Assembly: GCF_001421745.1 (NCBI RefSeq)
Contig: NZ_LMKW01000010.1
Span: 89,130-153,129 of the forward strand
DNA from: Sphingomonas sp. Leaf230
GTDB taxonomy: Bacteria; Pseudomonadota; Alphaproteobacteria; Sphingomonadales; Sphingomonadaceae
Reading direction: 5' to 3'
DNA length: 64,000 nucleotides
Part shown: piece after piece, positions 8,180 through 16,198 of the stretch
Numbering within the stretch: the stretch's first letter is position 1
Layout of the letters: each line of letters opens with the position of its first letter
Made by a program: the position numbers and the translations under genes
Notes under the pieces: model-generated
Seen by the model: only the letters and a program-made list of their open reading frames with translations
Told to the model about the DNA's origin: nothing
Databases searched by the model: none

Positions 8180-9400
8180 CTACTGGGCATGCTCCTCTGC
8201 GGGTAGATCTAGGACGATCGCAACCCAGTTATCCGTCTCTGCGCCCCCGCGATCGAGTAAATGAGATATAACTTCAACACACAGCCTATCGGACGCAATA
8301 AGGCGATCGTTCAAGACGTTCATCTCGTCCATGTTACGAGGTAACTTTAGGGAGCCGGTATGCGCTGCCATGGAACGATCGGCATATAGTGCGCGAGCGG
8401 CATTGTAGCAGCGCAATCGATCTTTTGGCCCCTTGCCAACGAGCCAAGCGGTTCTTGTCGCAATCTTATAACTAATTTCTGAGTTATCTTTAGATCCCGA
8501 CATGAGAAGAATCTCTAGACATGTTCCTAAGTCGATTGCTCTTTCCTCGCGAGACAACCTACGCCGCGAATTTATCAGGTGGCTAATCGCCAGATTCAGC
8601 ACTTTATCACCCCGTCGAACTTTCTGAAAAAGGTCCGCAACACGGTATTCTTTGAAAAATGACGCCGGCGTTTCTGGAACTGGGAATGAATAAGCAGCTG
8701 AAAACCCACTGTATGAGCGGTCTATCCACCCGGCGTCTTCAATCGTCATGTACATCTGTCGGAACTGCGGAGCTGAGTCGCTGGCGAGAGCGCATGACGA
8801 CAATGCAGCCTGCCAATCCGCCTCGGATGTAGGTGGTTGGGTCGTCATTTGGGGGGCATCATCTGAGGGCGGGTCGATGCGAAAATTCATTTGCGATCGT
8901 CGGACCAGTGCTGCCGTCGGTGGTTCCCCCCATCCGTGTTTCGGCTTATTATTGCTTGAAAATAAAAATTCCGAGAATTCGGTATAAGGCGCAAAATGCG
9001 GCGCGACGATCGAAAAACCATCACCAAGATCGATGATACCTTCCAGTTTTATGCCTACAACTAGCCTTACTTCCGCTAATGATAAAACTTTATCTTTCAA
9101 AAATCGCTCAAGATCAACGACGATCTGCTCGGCTGGGATACTTTGAGCTCTTACTAGTAGACTAAATGCGACATTATCTAGACTAATCTTGAAAAGCTGA
9201 TACGGAAGCTGGCCCCAACTTCCCTCAAGGGCTGCTAACTCTTTTAAATCTCGGAGCGCTTCTACCAACGTCCTGATTGTCCGTTTGGTAAGGGCCGCCC
9301 AGTTTGGAGAAGTATTCTCCGGATTGGTGTCCACTTCAACCTTTGCTGCCAAGGCCTGCTGCCGCAGAACAGCAACCAATCGTTCATTTGGTATAGGCAT
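8180..9400 (-). CDS. ApeA-like HEPN-domain protein, candidate anti-phage effector
   Basis: A 406-residue protein behind a strong ribosome site (GAGGAGG). The C-terminal third (about 290-390) resembles the ApeA-type HEPN domain: AIDLGTCLEILLMSG, then a stretch ending in RSMAAH. R342-X4-H347 fits the HEPN ribonuclease motif. The N-terminal 280 residues are mixed and I do not recognise a domain. The gene is visibly AT-richer than its surroundings and reads against the neighbouring genes, both signs of an acquired cargo gene. HEPN proteins of this type act as RNases in anti-phage defence; that role here is inferred from the motif and position. Confidence 0.75.
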   Translation of the reverse strand: MPIPNERLVAVLRQQALAAKVEVDTNPENTSPNWAALTKRTIRTLVEALRDLKELAALEGSWGQLPYQLFKISLDNVAFSLLVRAQSIPAEQIVVDLERFLKDKVLSLAEVRLVVGIKLEGIIDLGDGFSIVAPHFAPYTEFSEFLFSSNNKPKHGWGEPPTAALVRRSQMNFRIDPPSDDAPQMTTQPPTSEADWQAALSSCALASDSAPQFRQMYMTIEDAGWIDRSYSGFSAAYSFPVPETPASFFKEYRVADLFQKVRRGDKVLNLAISHLINSRRRLSREERAIDLGTCLEILLMSGSKDNSEISYKIATRTAWLVGKGPKDRLRCYNAARALYADRSMAAHTGSLKLPRNMDEMNVLNDRLIASDRLCVEVISHLLDRGGAETDNWVAIVLDLPAEEHAQ

Positions 9401-9770
9401 TGTCCAGCAACCTCCTCAAGCGCGTCATTTTGCCCCCCGGACTACCGTATCTAATTCGTCGCGTCGAAGCCCGGTCAAGCGGGGACGGAATTGGCTGTAT
9501 CTGCACCTAAATGCACCGGAACGTAGCGCGACGATCTCGTAATCCGGCTTAGGAAATAGGCCAGTTTAGCCTAGCCTTTTAACTGCACCTTTTCCGACAC
9601 GAAAAGACTGCGGGCGAGGCGGGGGGAATAGCGTGTTTCTCGGGGTCGCAGGTTCAGCGGCGGCGGGGCCGGCCTCGTCAATTTTGGAATTTTCTTTCGC
9701 GTAATTTTGTTGCGTCGGCCAGCGCGGCCCCGCGCTTGGCGTTCCCTATCTGTTCCGCTATACGCAGTGT
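9401..9770. other. Intergenic region between HEPN gene and small-gene cluster
   Basis: No convincing gene. It holds the promoter side of the leftward HEPN gene and, at its right end, a LexA-type box and an imperfect inverted repeat (TGTTCC at 9751, GGAACA at 9773) that straddles the start codon of the next gene. Confidence 0.5.
9741..9755 (+). promoter_or_regulatory. LexA (SOS) box of alphaproteobacterial type
   Basis: GTTC at 9741-9744 and GTTC at 9752-9755 are separated by exactly 7 bases, the GTTC-N7-GTTC direct repeat bound by LexA in alphaproteobacteria. It lies 15 bp upstream of the ATG at 9771, a repressing position. A short motif can occur by chance, so confidence is moderate. Confidence 0.55.
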
Positions 9771-9992
9771 ATGGAACACGCACCCGAGTCGATGCGCCAC
9801 GGCGCACAGCCCTTCAGCCAGACGCACAACCTGATAGCTGAAATCCTGCCCGACATCCGCCCATGCGAGATGCAGACGATCTACTTCCAAGCGATGGAGG
9901 ATGGGCCGCAGACGTTGCTCGCGCCGATCGAGGCGGAGTTCGCTCGTCGCGGCCTGTCACCGTACGCGACCTACTCAACCGACTACCTCTGA
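9771..9992 (+). CDS. Small hypothetical protein
   Basis: A 73-residue acidic protein of unknown family. Features seen: a possible amphipathic segment (HNLIAEILPDIRPCEMQTIYF) and a C-terminus ending TDYL. Its stop overlaps the next start (TGATG), so it is coupled to the DUF6771 gene. It starts 15 bp after the LexA-type box. I do not recognise a function. Confidence 0.6.
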   Translation: MEHAPESMRHGAQPFSQTHNLIAEILPDIRPCEMQTIYFQAMEDGPQTLLAPIEAEFARRGLSPYATYSTDYL

Positions 9993-10183
9993 TGGGTGGC
10001 GTGATCACCGCGGAGCGGATCGCTTCGCTGATCGAGGACGCCCCCGCGTGGGCGCTGATTGGCCTCGCCGCGCCGGGGGAAAGCCTGCGTGCGGCTGCCC
10101 AACTCGAAGTCGCACAGCATGTGTACGGCGGTCTATTCCAGCCGGTGAACGCCGAAGCGACACAGATCCCCTTGCCTTGGTGA
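9992..10183 (+). CDS. DUF6771 family small protein
   Basis: The start is the ATG overlapping the previous stop. The 63-residue product has the DUF6771 pattern: RIASLIEDAPAWALIGLAAP followed by ESLRAAAQLEVAQ. The family is short, of unknown function, and is common in sphingomonads, often in phage-derived or integrated DNA. The codon use is strongly GC3, like the other small phage genes. Confidence 0.75.
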   Translation: MGGVITAERIASLIEDAPAWALIGLAAPGESLRAAAQLEVAQHVYGGLFQPVNAEATQIPLPW

Positions 10184-10186
10184 TCT

Positions 10187-10480
10187 ATGGGCAACGCGCG
10201 TTTCAGGACGCTGGGCGACTTTGCCAAACATCAGGCGAATGTCGGTGCTGTCTGTGGCCATTGCGGGCGCAAAGGCGTCGTACATCGAGATGTTCTCGCC
10301 CGCTGGTGTTTCCTTAAGCGGGTGAACAGCGCCATCGAGAATCTACCGCGATACCTGCGCTGTTCAAAATGCGGAGGCCGGCCGAACAGGATCGTGCCTA
10401 CGCCGTTGCCGCCATCCTTTCCGCTATACGGCCGGGACGAACGGCACTGGAAGCGGTTCGAGCGAAGGCTCCGCGGCTGA
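10187..10480 (+). CDS. Small zinc-ribbon protein
   Basis: A 97-residue basic protein starting 3 bp after the DUF6771 stop. Two CxxC pairs (C23/C26 in AVCGHCG, C59/C62 in LRCSKCG) should bind one zinc ion. The C-terminus is basic (RHWKRFERRLRG), suggesting nucleic-acid contact. Similar unnamed proteins are common in sphingomonad prophages. No function can be assigned. Confidence 0.7.
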   Translation: MGNARFRTLGDFAKHQANVGAVCGHCGRKGVVHRDVLARWCFLKRVNSAIENLPRYLRCSKCGGRPNRIVPTPLPPSFPLYGRDERHWKRFERRLRG

Positions 10481-10611
10481 ACGGTCACAAGTATCCGTAC
10501 AACACGTCGGGCGATCAGCGGAAGCTCACGATAACGGCGAGTCAGCCGGCCGCCATCCGAAATTTGCACACGGTCTCCTTCGCATGGATCGCTTTACCGA
10601 TAAGAACGGTC

Positions 10612-11175
10612 ATGATACCCGTTCTAGGGGCAAGGTCGGGTACGAGGCCCGATCTCTTGGGGGAATACCAATTGCGCTTCGTGCCTACGCCCACCGCTTG
10701 CAAACTGACCGGTCTCTCAACCGAGAAGCTGCGTGAATGGACAAGCCGGCGCGCGCTAGTGCCCGCGGACGTTCGACCGAAGAGCAAAGGAACGCCGGCG
10801 AAGTTTAGTTGGCAATCTATTCTCGTGTTGCGCATTGCGGTGCTGCTTCGGGATAAGTTCACAATCGAACTTCAGGCACATAAGGCTTCGTTTACGGCGC
10901 TTCATCAAACGCTTAGCGAACGCTCATTCCTTTCATTATGGGGTTGCCATATTATATTGCGCCCGGGCGGGTCTTGGACATTTCTCAACACTGACACCAA
11001 GTTTTTGATGGGCGATGGGATCATCATCGCGTTAGACTCGCACCTTACGGTTTTACGCGATGGATTTGCCCTTCCCGATGCGGGCGAAGGCCAATTGGAT
11101 TTGTTTAGCCTCCCTGCAGTTCATCGCCGAACTCGACGCCAACCGGCGGCGATCGACGCGAGGCGGTCGGCGTGA
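10612..11175 (+). CDS. MerR-like HTH protein of a restriction-like cassette
   Basis: The frame contains a MerR-type helix-turn-helix at about 30-70 from this start (ACKLTGLSTEKLREWTSRRA, then a wing with FSWQSILVLRIAVLL). The rest (RSFLSLWGCHIILRPGGSW and onward) is a beta-rich domain I do not recognise. The start is uncertain: an in-frame ATG exists at 10612 and a GTG at 10681; the frame also extends further left over the zinc-ribbon gene, which is unlikely to be used. It lies 87 bp ahead of the methyltransferase gene, and may regulate it or help target recognition. Base composition is lower in GC than the phage structural genes. Confidence 0.65.
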   Translation: MIPVLGARSGTRPDLLGEYQLRFVPTPTACKLTGLSTEKLREWTSRRALVPADVRPKSKGTPAKFSWQSILVLRIAVLLRDKFTIELQAHKASFTALHQTLSERSFLSLWGCHIILRPGGSWTFLNTDTKFLMGDGIIIALDSHLTVLRDGFALPDAGEGQLDLFSLPAVHRRTRRQPAAIDARRSA

Positions 11176-11262
11176 CGCTCAACACGTTCTTTAGAGTTTG
11201 TTGCCAAAGTATTCCTGGCAAACTGTACCCATTCGTATGACTTCCGTGCCTACCCGCGAATA

Positions 11263-14200
11263 TTGGAATATGTTGTGAGCGCCGAAACAGTCAATTCTTG
11301 GCTAGAGAAGCTTGGCTATACGTCGGAGCCGGAGTTGCTCCACCTCGCTAACGAGGCGGTCCCCGACGCACATCCGTATGGGCTGGAAATTCGTACGCTG
11401 CTGAACGCCGACGGTGCGATTCGTGCAAAGGCCGTGTTCGAAGTAGAAGGCGTACCGACGGTCGTGTTCGTAGGACGTGACGATAAGCCGCTTACGACCG
11501 CCGAACTTGATGAGGCGCGGAAAAAGATCTGGAACCAGAACCTTGCTACCGTCGTCATTGAGGTCACGGGAACGCAGGCGCTAGCCCTGCCAGCGCGAAA
11601 GCTGAGCAAGGCAGGTGAAAAGCTTCAGCTCTCCGACGCACGGCCCGATGGCCCCTTCTCCGCGCTTGACGTTGCGACCGCCAACCTCTCACGCCGCATG
11701 CCTAAATGGTTCGACGTTAAGGCTCGGGTCGACCGTAAGCTACTATACAATCTCTCGACCACGGTTGCGAAGCTGACTGAAGACGGATTTATTGACGCTG
11801 TCGACGTCAGAACCCGCCGGCACTTGGCCGAACTGCTGATGGGCCAAGTGTTGTTCATCTCGTACCTCGAACACAGGGAAATTGTTGGCGCAACCTATCG
11901 TGATCGCCGGTCCGTTATGCAACTGGACGCACTGGTCGCCGAAGGGGACCACGAAGGCGTCAAAACACTGATCGACAATCTGCGCGTCGACTTCAACGGG
12001 GACTTCCTCGGTGATGATCGTCATGACCCTTGGCAAGTGCTAACCACCTCAGGCTTCAATCTACTAAATCAGTTCCTATTACGCACTGACATGAAAACTG
12101 GCCAAGGCGAGTTCTGGAACTACGATTTTAGCTATATTCCAGTTGAGCTACTGTCGGGCCTATACGAGAAATTTCTAACGCCGGAAGAGCAGGCAAAAGA
12201 AGGCGCATATTACACGCCTCGCAATCTCGCGATGCTGGCGGTCGACCAAGCTCTTCTGACCTCAGAGGATCCGCTGTCTGAAACGATCTTTGATGGCGCG
12301 TGTGGTTCCGGCATTCTGCTAACGACAGCATACCGCCGCCTGCTTGCACTCGGCGCAGCAAGCAAAGGGCATACGCTTGGCTTCGCCGAACGCGGGGAAT
12401 TACTGAAGCGCCAGATTTTCGGCGGCGACATCAACCCCATGGCCTGCCGCGTAACCGCTTTCAGCCTCTATCTTTCGCTGCTCGAAGGCTTAGATCCGAC
12501 CGACATCCTCGAAGCGCAGGAGCGCGACGGCACCAAGTTGCCGTCGCTGAAAGACACAAATCTAGCTCAGGGACGCACCCATGCAGATTTCTTCAGCAAT
12601 GACCATGCGTTTGCTGGGAAGCGCTTCTCACTGATAATTTCCAATCCCCCCTGGGCTGAGCCGGAGGGTGAGGCACATACTACCGCCGATCATTGGGCCG
12701 CCCTAGCAAAGAAGCCTTTCGTGCGTCGTCAGATAGCGGGGGCCTACACTCTTCGGGCTAGCGAGTTTTTAATCGAAGGTGGCCGGGTATGCTTGATCCT
12801 GCCGATAGGGCAACTGTTGGGCGCCTCGAGTGCAAGCTTTGTCGCCCATTTGCTCAGACTGTATCGCCCCACACGTTTGATTAACTTTGGGGATTTGCAG
12901 GGCCTTCTATTTCCTACCGCTGAAAATACTTGCCATGTGTTTCTGGGTCAAATCAGAGATGCGGAATCTTGCATCGGCATTCCGTTTGGCGAGACGTTCG
13001 AATATCTCATTCCGAAAGCGGATCTTAGCTTAGCGCTAGGACGCTTAACGATGCAGTCAGCAGACCGTCATCAACTGCAGACTCGATCGGTAGCTGAGGA
13101 TACTCAGCTACTCGTTACAATGATGTGGGGTGACGCAAGCGATTTAGCTATCTGGTCACGTCTTAGCATTCGGGGCACGTTTGGCGACTTCTGGAGTGGC
13201 CCGCTCAAGGGGCGGCGCTGGACATACCGTAAAGGCATTCACCTAAAAGATAAGAGCCGTGATGCCGTCGATGCTGGACCTCTCCGAGAGCGCCGCTTTA
13301 TCCCGATTACTGCACTCAGCGCGGGCTCCCCAGTGCTGCACACTTCTCTGCTTAGAGCGTGGCCAGCGAACTACCAGACCGTTGTCGGCCTCAACGAGGC
13401 CGTTATGGCGGTCTTTGACGGGCCGCGGGTAGTATTTCCCGACGGATTCTCGCGCGAGGAACATAATATTCGAGCCGTCTACTACGATCGTCCGGCAAGT
13501 TTTACCCATAGCATAGGCGTGATCGCCGGCCCGAAAGACGATGCCCCTCTGCTCAAGTTCGCTGCCGTATATCTGCGCTCCGCGCTTGCGCGCTACTTCT
13601 TAATGATGCGTGGCTGGAAGATGCTCTGCGAGCGCAACAGCTTGCACCTGGCCGACGTTGAGCCGTTCCCGTTTTTTGCGCCCGAACATGCACCCGACCC
13701 CGAGGCTGCACATAAGGCAATCACCCAGATTGTCGCGCGGGTTGACGCGATCGCAGCGCTTGAGGAGACAGATCAACCGGTGCAGTATCAGAGCATTCGA
13801 GACGAGCTGGATGAAGAGATATTCACCTATTTCGGCTTAAAGGAAAAGGAACGAGCGCTTATTCGCGAGACGGTTACGTTACTTATGCCTTCGATCCGAC
13901 CGCGCAGTTTCAAGAGCCTCGACACGCTCACCCAGCAGCTAGTCAAGACTGAACAACTGAGCGCTTACGCGCGATCGCTTGCAGAAGCACTGATTGAATG
14001 GCGCGAGCGGATGGGTGGCAGAGGGCGCTTTCGTGTCGATGTCGTCGCCGGAGATCCTTCGCGAGCGGGACCTTCTGGCATCGTTCGAGTCCGGTATGAA
14101 GATGTTCTTCTTCAAGGCGCAGAATACGCGTCGAAGATCAGTGACGAGATCGTACTGCAAACCCTCGATCAACTGCGTCAGTCTGGCCTGCGTACGCTAA

Positions 14201-14382
14201 ACAGCGGCGATTTCTTGACGTTGGTACCAGATGCCCGCCTTTGGATTGACGGCTCGCTTTACCTGGTTCGTCCCCTGACGAGGCGTAGCTGGACATTAAG
14301 GCAAGCACTTCGCGATGCCGAACGGATCGTCCGCGACGTTCAATCCAGCGCCGAAGACATTAAACCTATGGTGGCCGCGTGA
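11263..14382 (+). CDS. N6-adenine DNA methyltransferase (type I/IIG-like)
   Basis: A 1039-residue protein; the start may be the TTG at 11263 or the GTG at 11275, neither with a strong ribosome site. Residues about 1-130 form an N-terminal domain with WNQNLATVVIEVTG, resembling the inactive nuclease-like domain of large methylases. The methyltransferase core follows: GAYYTPRNLA, SAM-binding motif I FDGACGSGILL at 343-353 and catalytic NPPW at 461-464 (adenine-N6 type). The C-terminal 450 residues could hold target recognition and helical domains. The stop overlaps the nuclease gene by 4 bp. Such a pair would methylate host DNA and cut unmodified DNA; that is inferred. Confidence 0.85.
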   Translation: MEYVVSAETVNSWLEKLGYTSEPELLHLANEAVPDAHPYGLEIRTLLNADGAIRAKAVFEVEGVPTVVFVGRDDKPLTTAELDEARKKIWNQNLATVVIEVTGTQALALPARKLSKAGEKLQLSDARPDGPFSALDVATANLSRRMPKWFDVKARVDRKLLYNLSTTVAKLTEDGFIDAVDVRTRRHLAELLMGQVLFISYLEHREIVGATYRDRRSVMQLDALVAEGDHEGVKTLIDNLRVDFNGDFLGDDRHDPWQVLTTSGFNLLNQFLLRTDMKTGQGEFWNYDFSYIPVELLSGLYEKFLTPEEQAKEGAYYTPRNLAMLAVDQALLTSEDPLSETIFDGACGSGILLTTAYRRLLALGAASKGHTLGFAERGELLKRQIFGGDINPMACRVTAFSLYLSLLEGLDPTDILEAQERDGTKLPSLKDTNLAQGRTHADFFSNDHAFAGKRFSLIISNPPWAEPEGEAHTTADHWAALAKKPFVRRQIAGAYTLRASEFLIEGGRVCLILPIGQLLGASSASFVAHLLRLYRPTRLINFGDLQGLLFPTAENTCHVFLGQIRDAESCIGIPFGETFEYLIPKADLSLALGRLTMQSADRHQLQTRSVAEDTQLLVTMMWGDASDLAIWSRLSIRGTFGDFWSGPLKGRRWTYRKGIHLKDKSRDAVDAGPLRERRFIPITALSAGSPVLHTSLLRAWPANYQTVVGLNEAVMAVFDGPRVVFPDGFSREEHNIRAVYYDRPASFTHSIGVIAGPKDDAPLLKFAAVYLRSALARYFLMMRGWKMLCERNSLHLADVEPFPFFAPEHAPDPEAAHKAITQIVARVDAIAALEETDQPVQYQSIRDELDEEIFTYFGLKEKERALIRETVTLLMPSIRPRSFKSLDTLTQQLVKTEQLSAYARSLAEALIEWRERMGGRGRFRVDVVAGDPSRAGPSGIVRVRYEDVLLQGAEYASKISDEIVLQTLDQLRQSGLRTLNSGDFLTLVPDARLWIDGSLYLVRPLTRRSWTLRQALRDAERIVRDVQSSAEDIKPMVAA

Positions 14383-15104
14383 CCGGGACCGTCGATTGGC
14401 TGGCAGCGTTCCCGATCCAACCGGCGACGGCTGCCGTCGATGCGCTGATCGAGGGCTGGAAAGAGTTGAGCGCGCGTGAATTGCCTCACTTTAATCCAAA
14501 GACCAACGAGTCATCGCTCACCAAGAGCTTAAAGATTTACGTGGAAAACGACGTTGCGCTGCGACACGGCCTGCTTGGAATGTGGTCGGCGGAAGACGTC
14601 ATCGGTGATTTCGATCCAATAACCGGAAAACGGATCCAAGAGCGCCGTACCGATATCGTGTATGGATGGAACGACGAAGCGCAGGGCATGAGACTGGTCT
14701 TCGAATTCAAGCGCCTCGGACGTCAGAAGCGACATCGAGATCACTATCTGCGTGACCAAGGCCTAGGAAGGTTCGTTTCGGGAATCTACAGTCGCAAGCA
14801 AGCAGTCGCGGCAATGGTCGGCGTTCTACTTGATCCTGAGGCGGAGGTAGTACCGCCCATTCGCGAGGCGCTTAAAGAAATTTCACTTGGGACAACGTTG
14901 CGCCTGATCCCGACGGCCAATGGCGATGCGATTTCTAAACCGTCAATACTTTTCAAAAGTGCAGACTTCGATACCGAACACACCAGAGATGCAGCGTCCG
15001 CTCCGGCACATGGAACGATCCGCGTCTCCCATTTCTTTTTCTCGTTCGGGTATCCTACGACTACTATCAAACCAAAAAAACCAAAAAAAGTCGCGACGAA
15101 ATAA
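14379..15104 (+). CDS. PD-(D/E)XK nuclease-like partner of the methyltransferase
   Basis: A 241-residue protein beginning with GTG inside the methyltransferase stop (GTGA), so the two are co-translated. It has a PD-(D/E)XK pattern: E44 in an N-terminal helix (NESSLTKSL), D92 in RRTDIVYGW, and E109-F-K111 at the end of the next strand (LVFEFKRL). This spacing fits the catalytic core of restriction endonuclease-like folds. The C-terminus ends in a lysine-rich tail. I do not recognise a named family. Together with the methyltransferase and the MerR-like gene it would form a restriction-like cassette. Confidence 0.7.
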   Translation: MTGTVDWLAAFPIQPATAAVDALIEGWKELSARELPHFNPKTNESSLTKSLKIYVENDVALRHGLLGMWSAEDVIGDFDPITGKRIQERRTDIVYGWNDEAQGMRLVFEFKRLGRQKRHRDHYLRDQGLGRFVSGIYSRKQAVAAMVGVLLDPEAEVVPPIREALKEISLGTTLRLIPTANGDAISKPSILFKSADFDTEHTRDAASAPAHGTIRVSHFFFSFGYPTTTIKPKKPKKVATK

Positions 15105-15151
15105 GCTGTCTCGCCCCAACACCCCCGCCTGGCTATGCAGGACGTGAAAGC

Positions 15152-16198
15152 TTAGCTACCTGGTACCGGTGCCTTTCGCGGCGCGAATGCGACCGCTTCC
15201 ACGCCCACCGCCTCGTTGATGTCCAACAGGCGCGCCTGAATCGGCTCGATCTCCAGCTCGAAAAACATATCGACCGCCTCGCTTGGCTTGCCGAGCGTCG
15301 AACCCTGCGCCGGCACGATGCCCAGCAGCACGGGTGGCGTGCGGTGCGCTGCTAGGACGTCGTCGCGTGTCGCGTTCTTAATCCCCATGAACTCATCGTT
15401 CGCGCCGACCTGAGCGATCGGCAGGATCTTGATCCCGCCATCCTTGCCGCCAGGCTGGTGGACGAAGAGGTTGCGGAAGTTGCCCGGCCCCTTCGACCGC
15501 TTCAGAGCGTCGCGGATCGCATTGACGTCGCCATCGGAGAACTCGCCGGTCGCATGTAAAATGAAACCCGCGTGACTACCGTTCAGATAGTATTTGCGGC
15601 GAAACAGGGTGGCGGCTTCATTGAGCAACGCCGATTGTAGCGCAGAGATGTACTCCGGCACGCCGTAAATCTCTTGGTTGATGTCGGGCTGCATGACCTG
15701 AATCACGCTGCCGGGCCGAAACTCGAACTCGGACGCTAGGTTTTCCACGAAGAAATACCGGCCCTCTTCGATCCCCCGGCGCGTAAATTTAGCCAGGGAA
15801 TGATCGAGGCGCATCAGTCCGCCTAGGACACTGCGGCGCTGCTCAACGAAGCCGAAGCCGAACACCAGATAATCGAACACCAGCTTCTCGAACGCGCCGC
15901 GCGACAGCCACGGCGTCGGCATGAACGACCGCACCAGCAAATTGCGCTTCAACAGAATGGCCGAGCTATGATGCGGGCTCGCGCGAAACGATCGGGCCAG
16001 GCCATCGACGCTGATGGGTGGTTCGAACCACCGCCCGTTATGCGGGCATTCTAGCATGTCGAGGATCTCGCGCCGGCTATTGACCGGCTCGGGATCTCCA
16101 AACGAAAACGCCACTACCGATGCCGACTTATCCGGCGTCGTGACGATCGCGCCGGCTCGGCTGGCCTCGTGACGGCCCATGCGGCGTGCCTTGCCCAT
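15152..16198 (-). CDS. Q: Phage portal protein (P2 gpQ)
   Basis: A 348-residue portal protein that forms the dodecameric DNA gate of the head. Typical PBSX/P2 portal stretches are present: FEPPISVDGLARSFRASPHH, SRGAFEKLVFDYLVFGFGF, GVPEYISALQSALLNEAAT and AAHRTPPVLLGI. Its start overlaps the terminase stop by one base (TAATG), so portal and terminase form the leftward late operon as in P2. That operon is read from the dyad at 18046-18074. Confidence 0.95.
   Translation of the reverse strand: MGKARRMGRHEASRAGAIVTTPDKSASVVAFSFGDPEPVNSRREILDMLECPHNGRWFEPPISVDGLARSFRASPHHSSAILLKRNLLVRSFMPTPWLSRGAFEKLVFDYLVFGFGFVEQRRSVLGGLMRLDHSLAKFTRRGIEEGRYFFVENLASEFEFRPGSVIQVMQPDINQEIYGVPEYISALQSALLNEAATLFRRKYYLNGSHAGFILHATGEFSDGDVNAIRDALKRSKGPGNFRNLFVHQPGGKDGGIKILPIAQVGANDEFMGIKNATRDDVLAAHRTPPVLLGIVPAQGSTLGKPSEAVDMFFELEIEPIQARLLDINEAVGVEAVAFAPRKAPVPGS

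Noticed and set aside
9571..9890. Short minus-strand frames upstream of the LexA-type box
   Set aside because: Basic low-complexity text without ribosome sites, overlapping the promoter of the rightward cluster.
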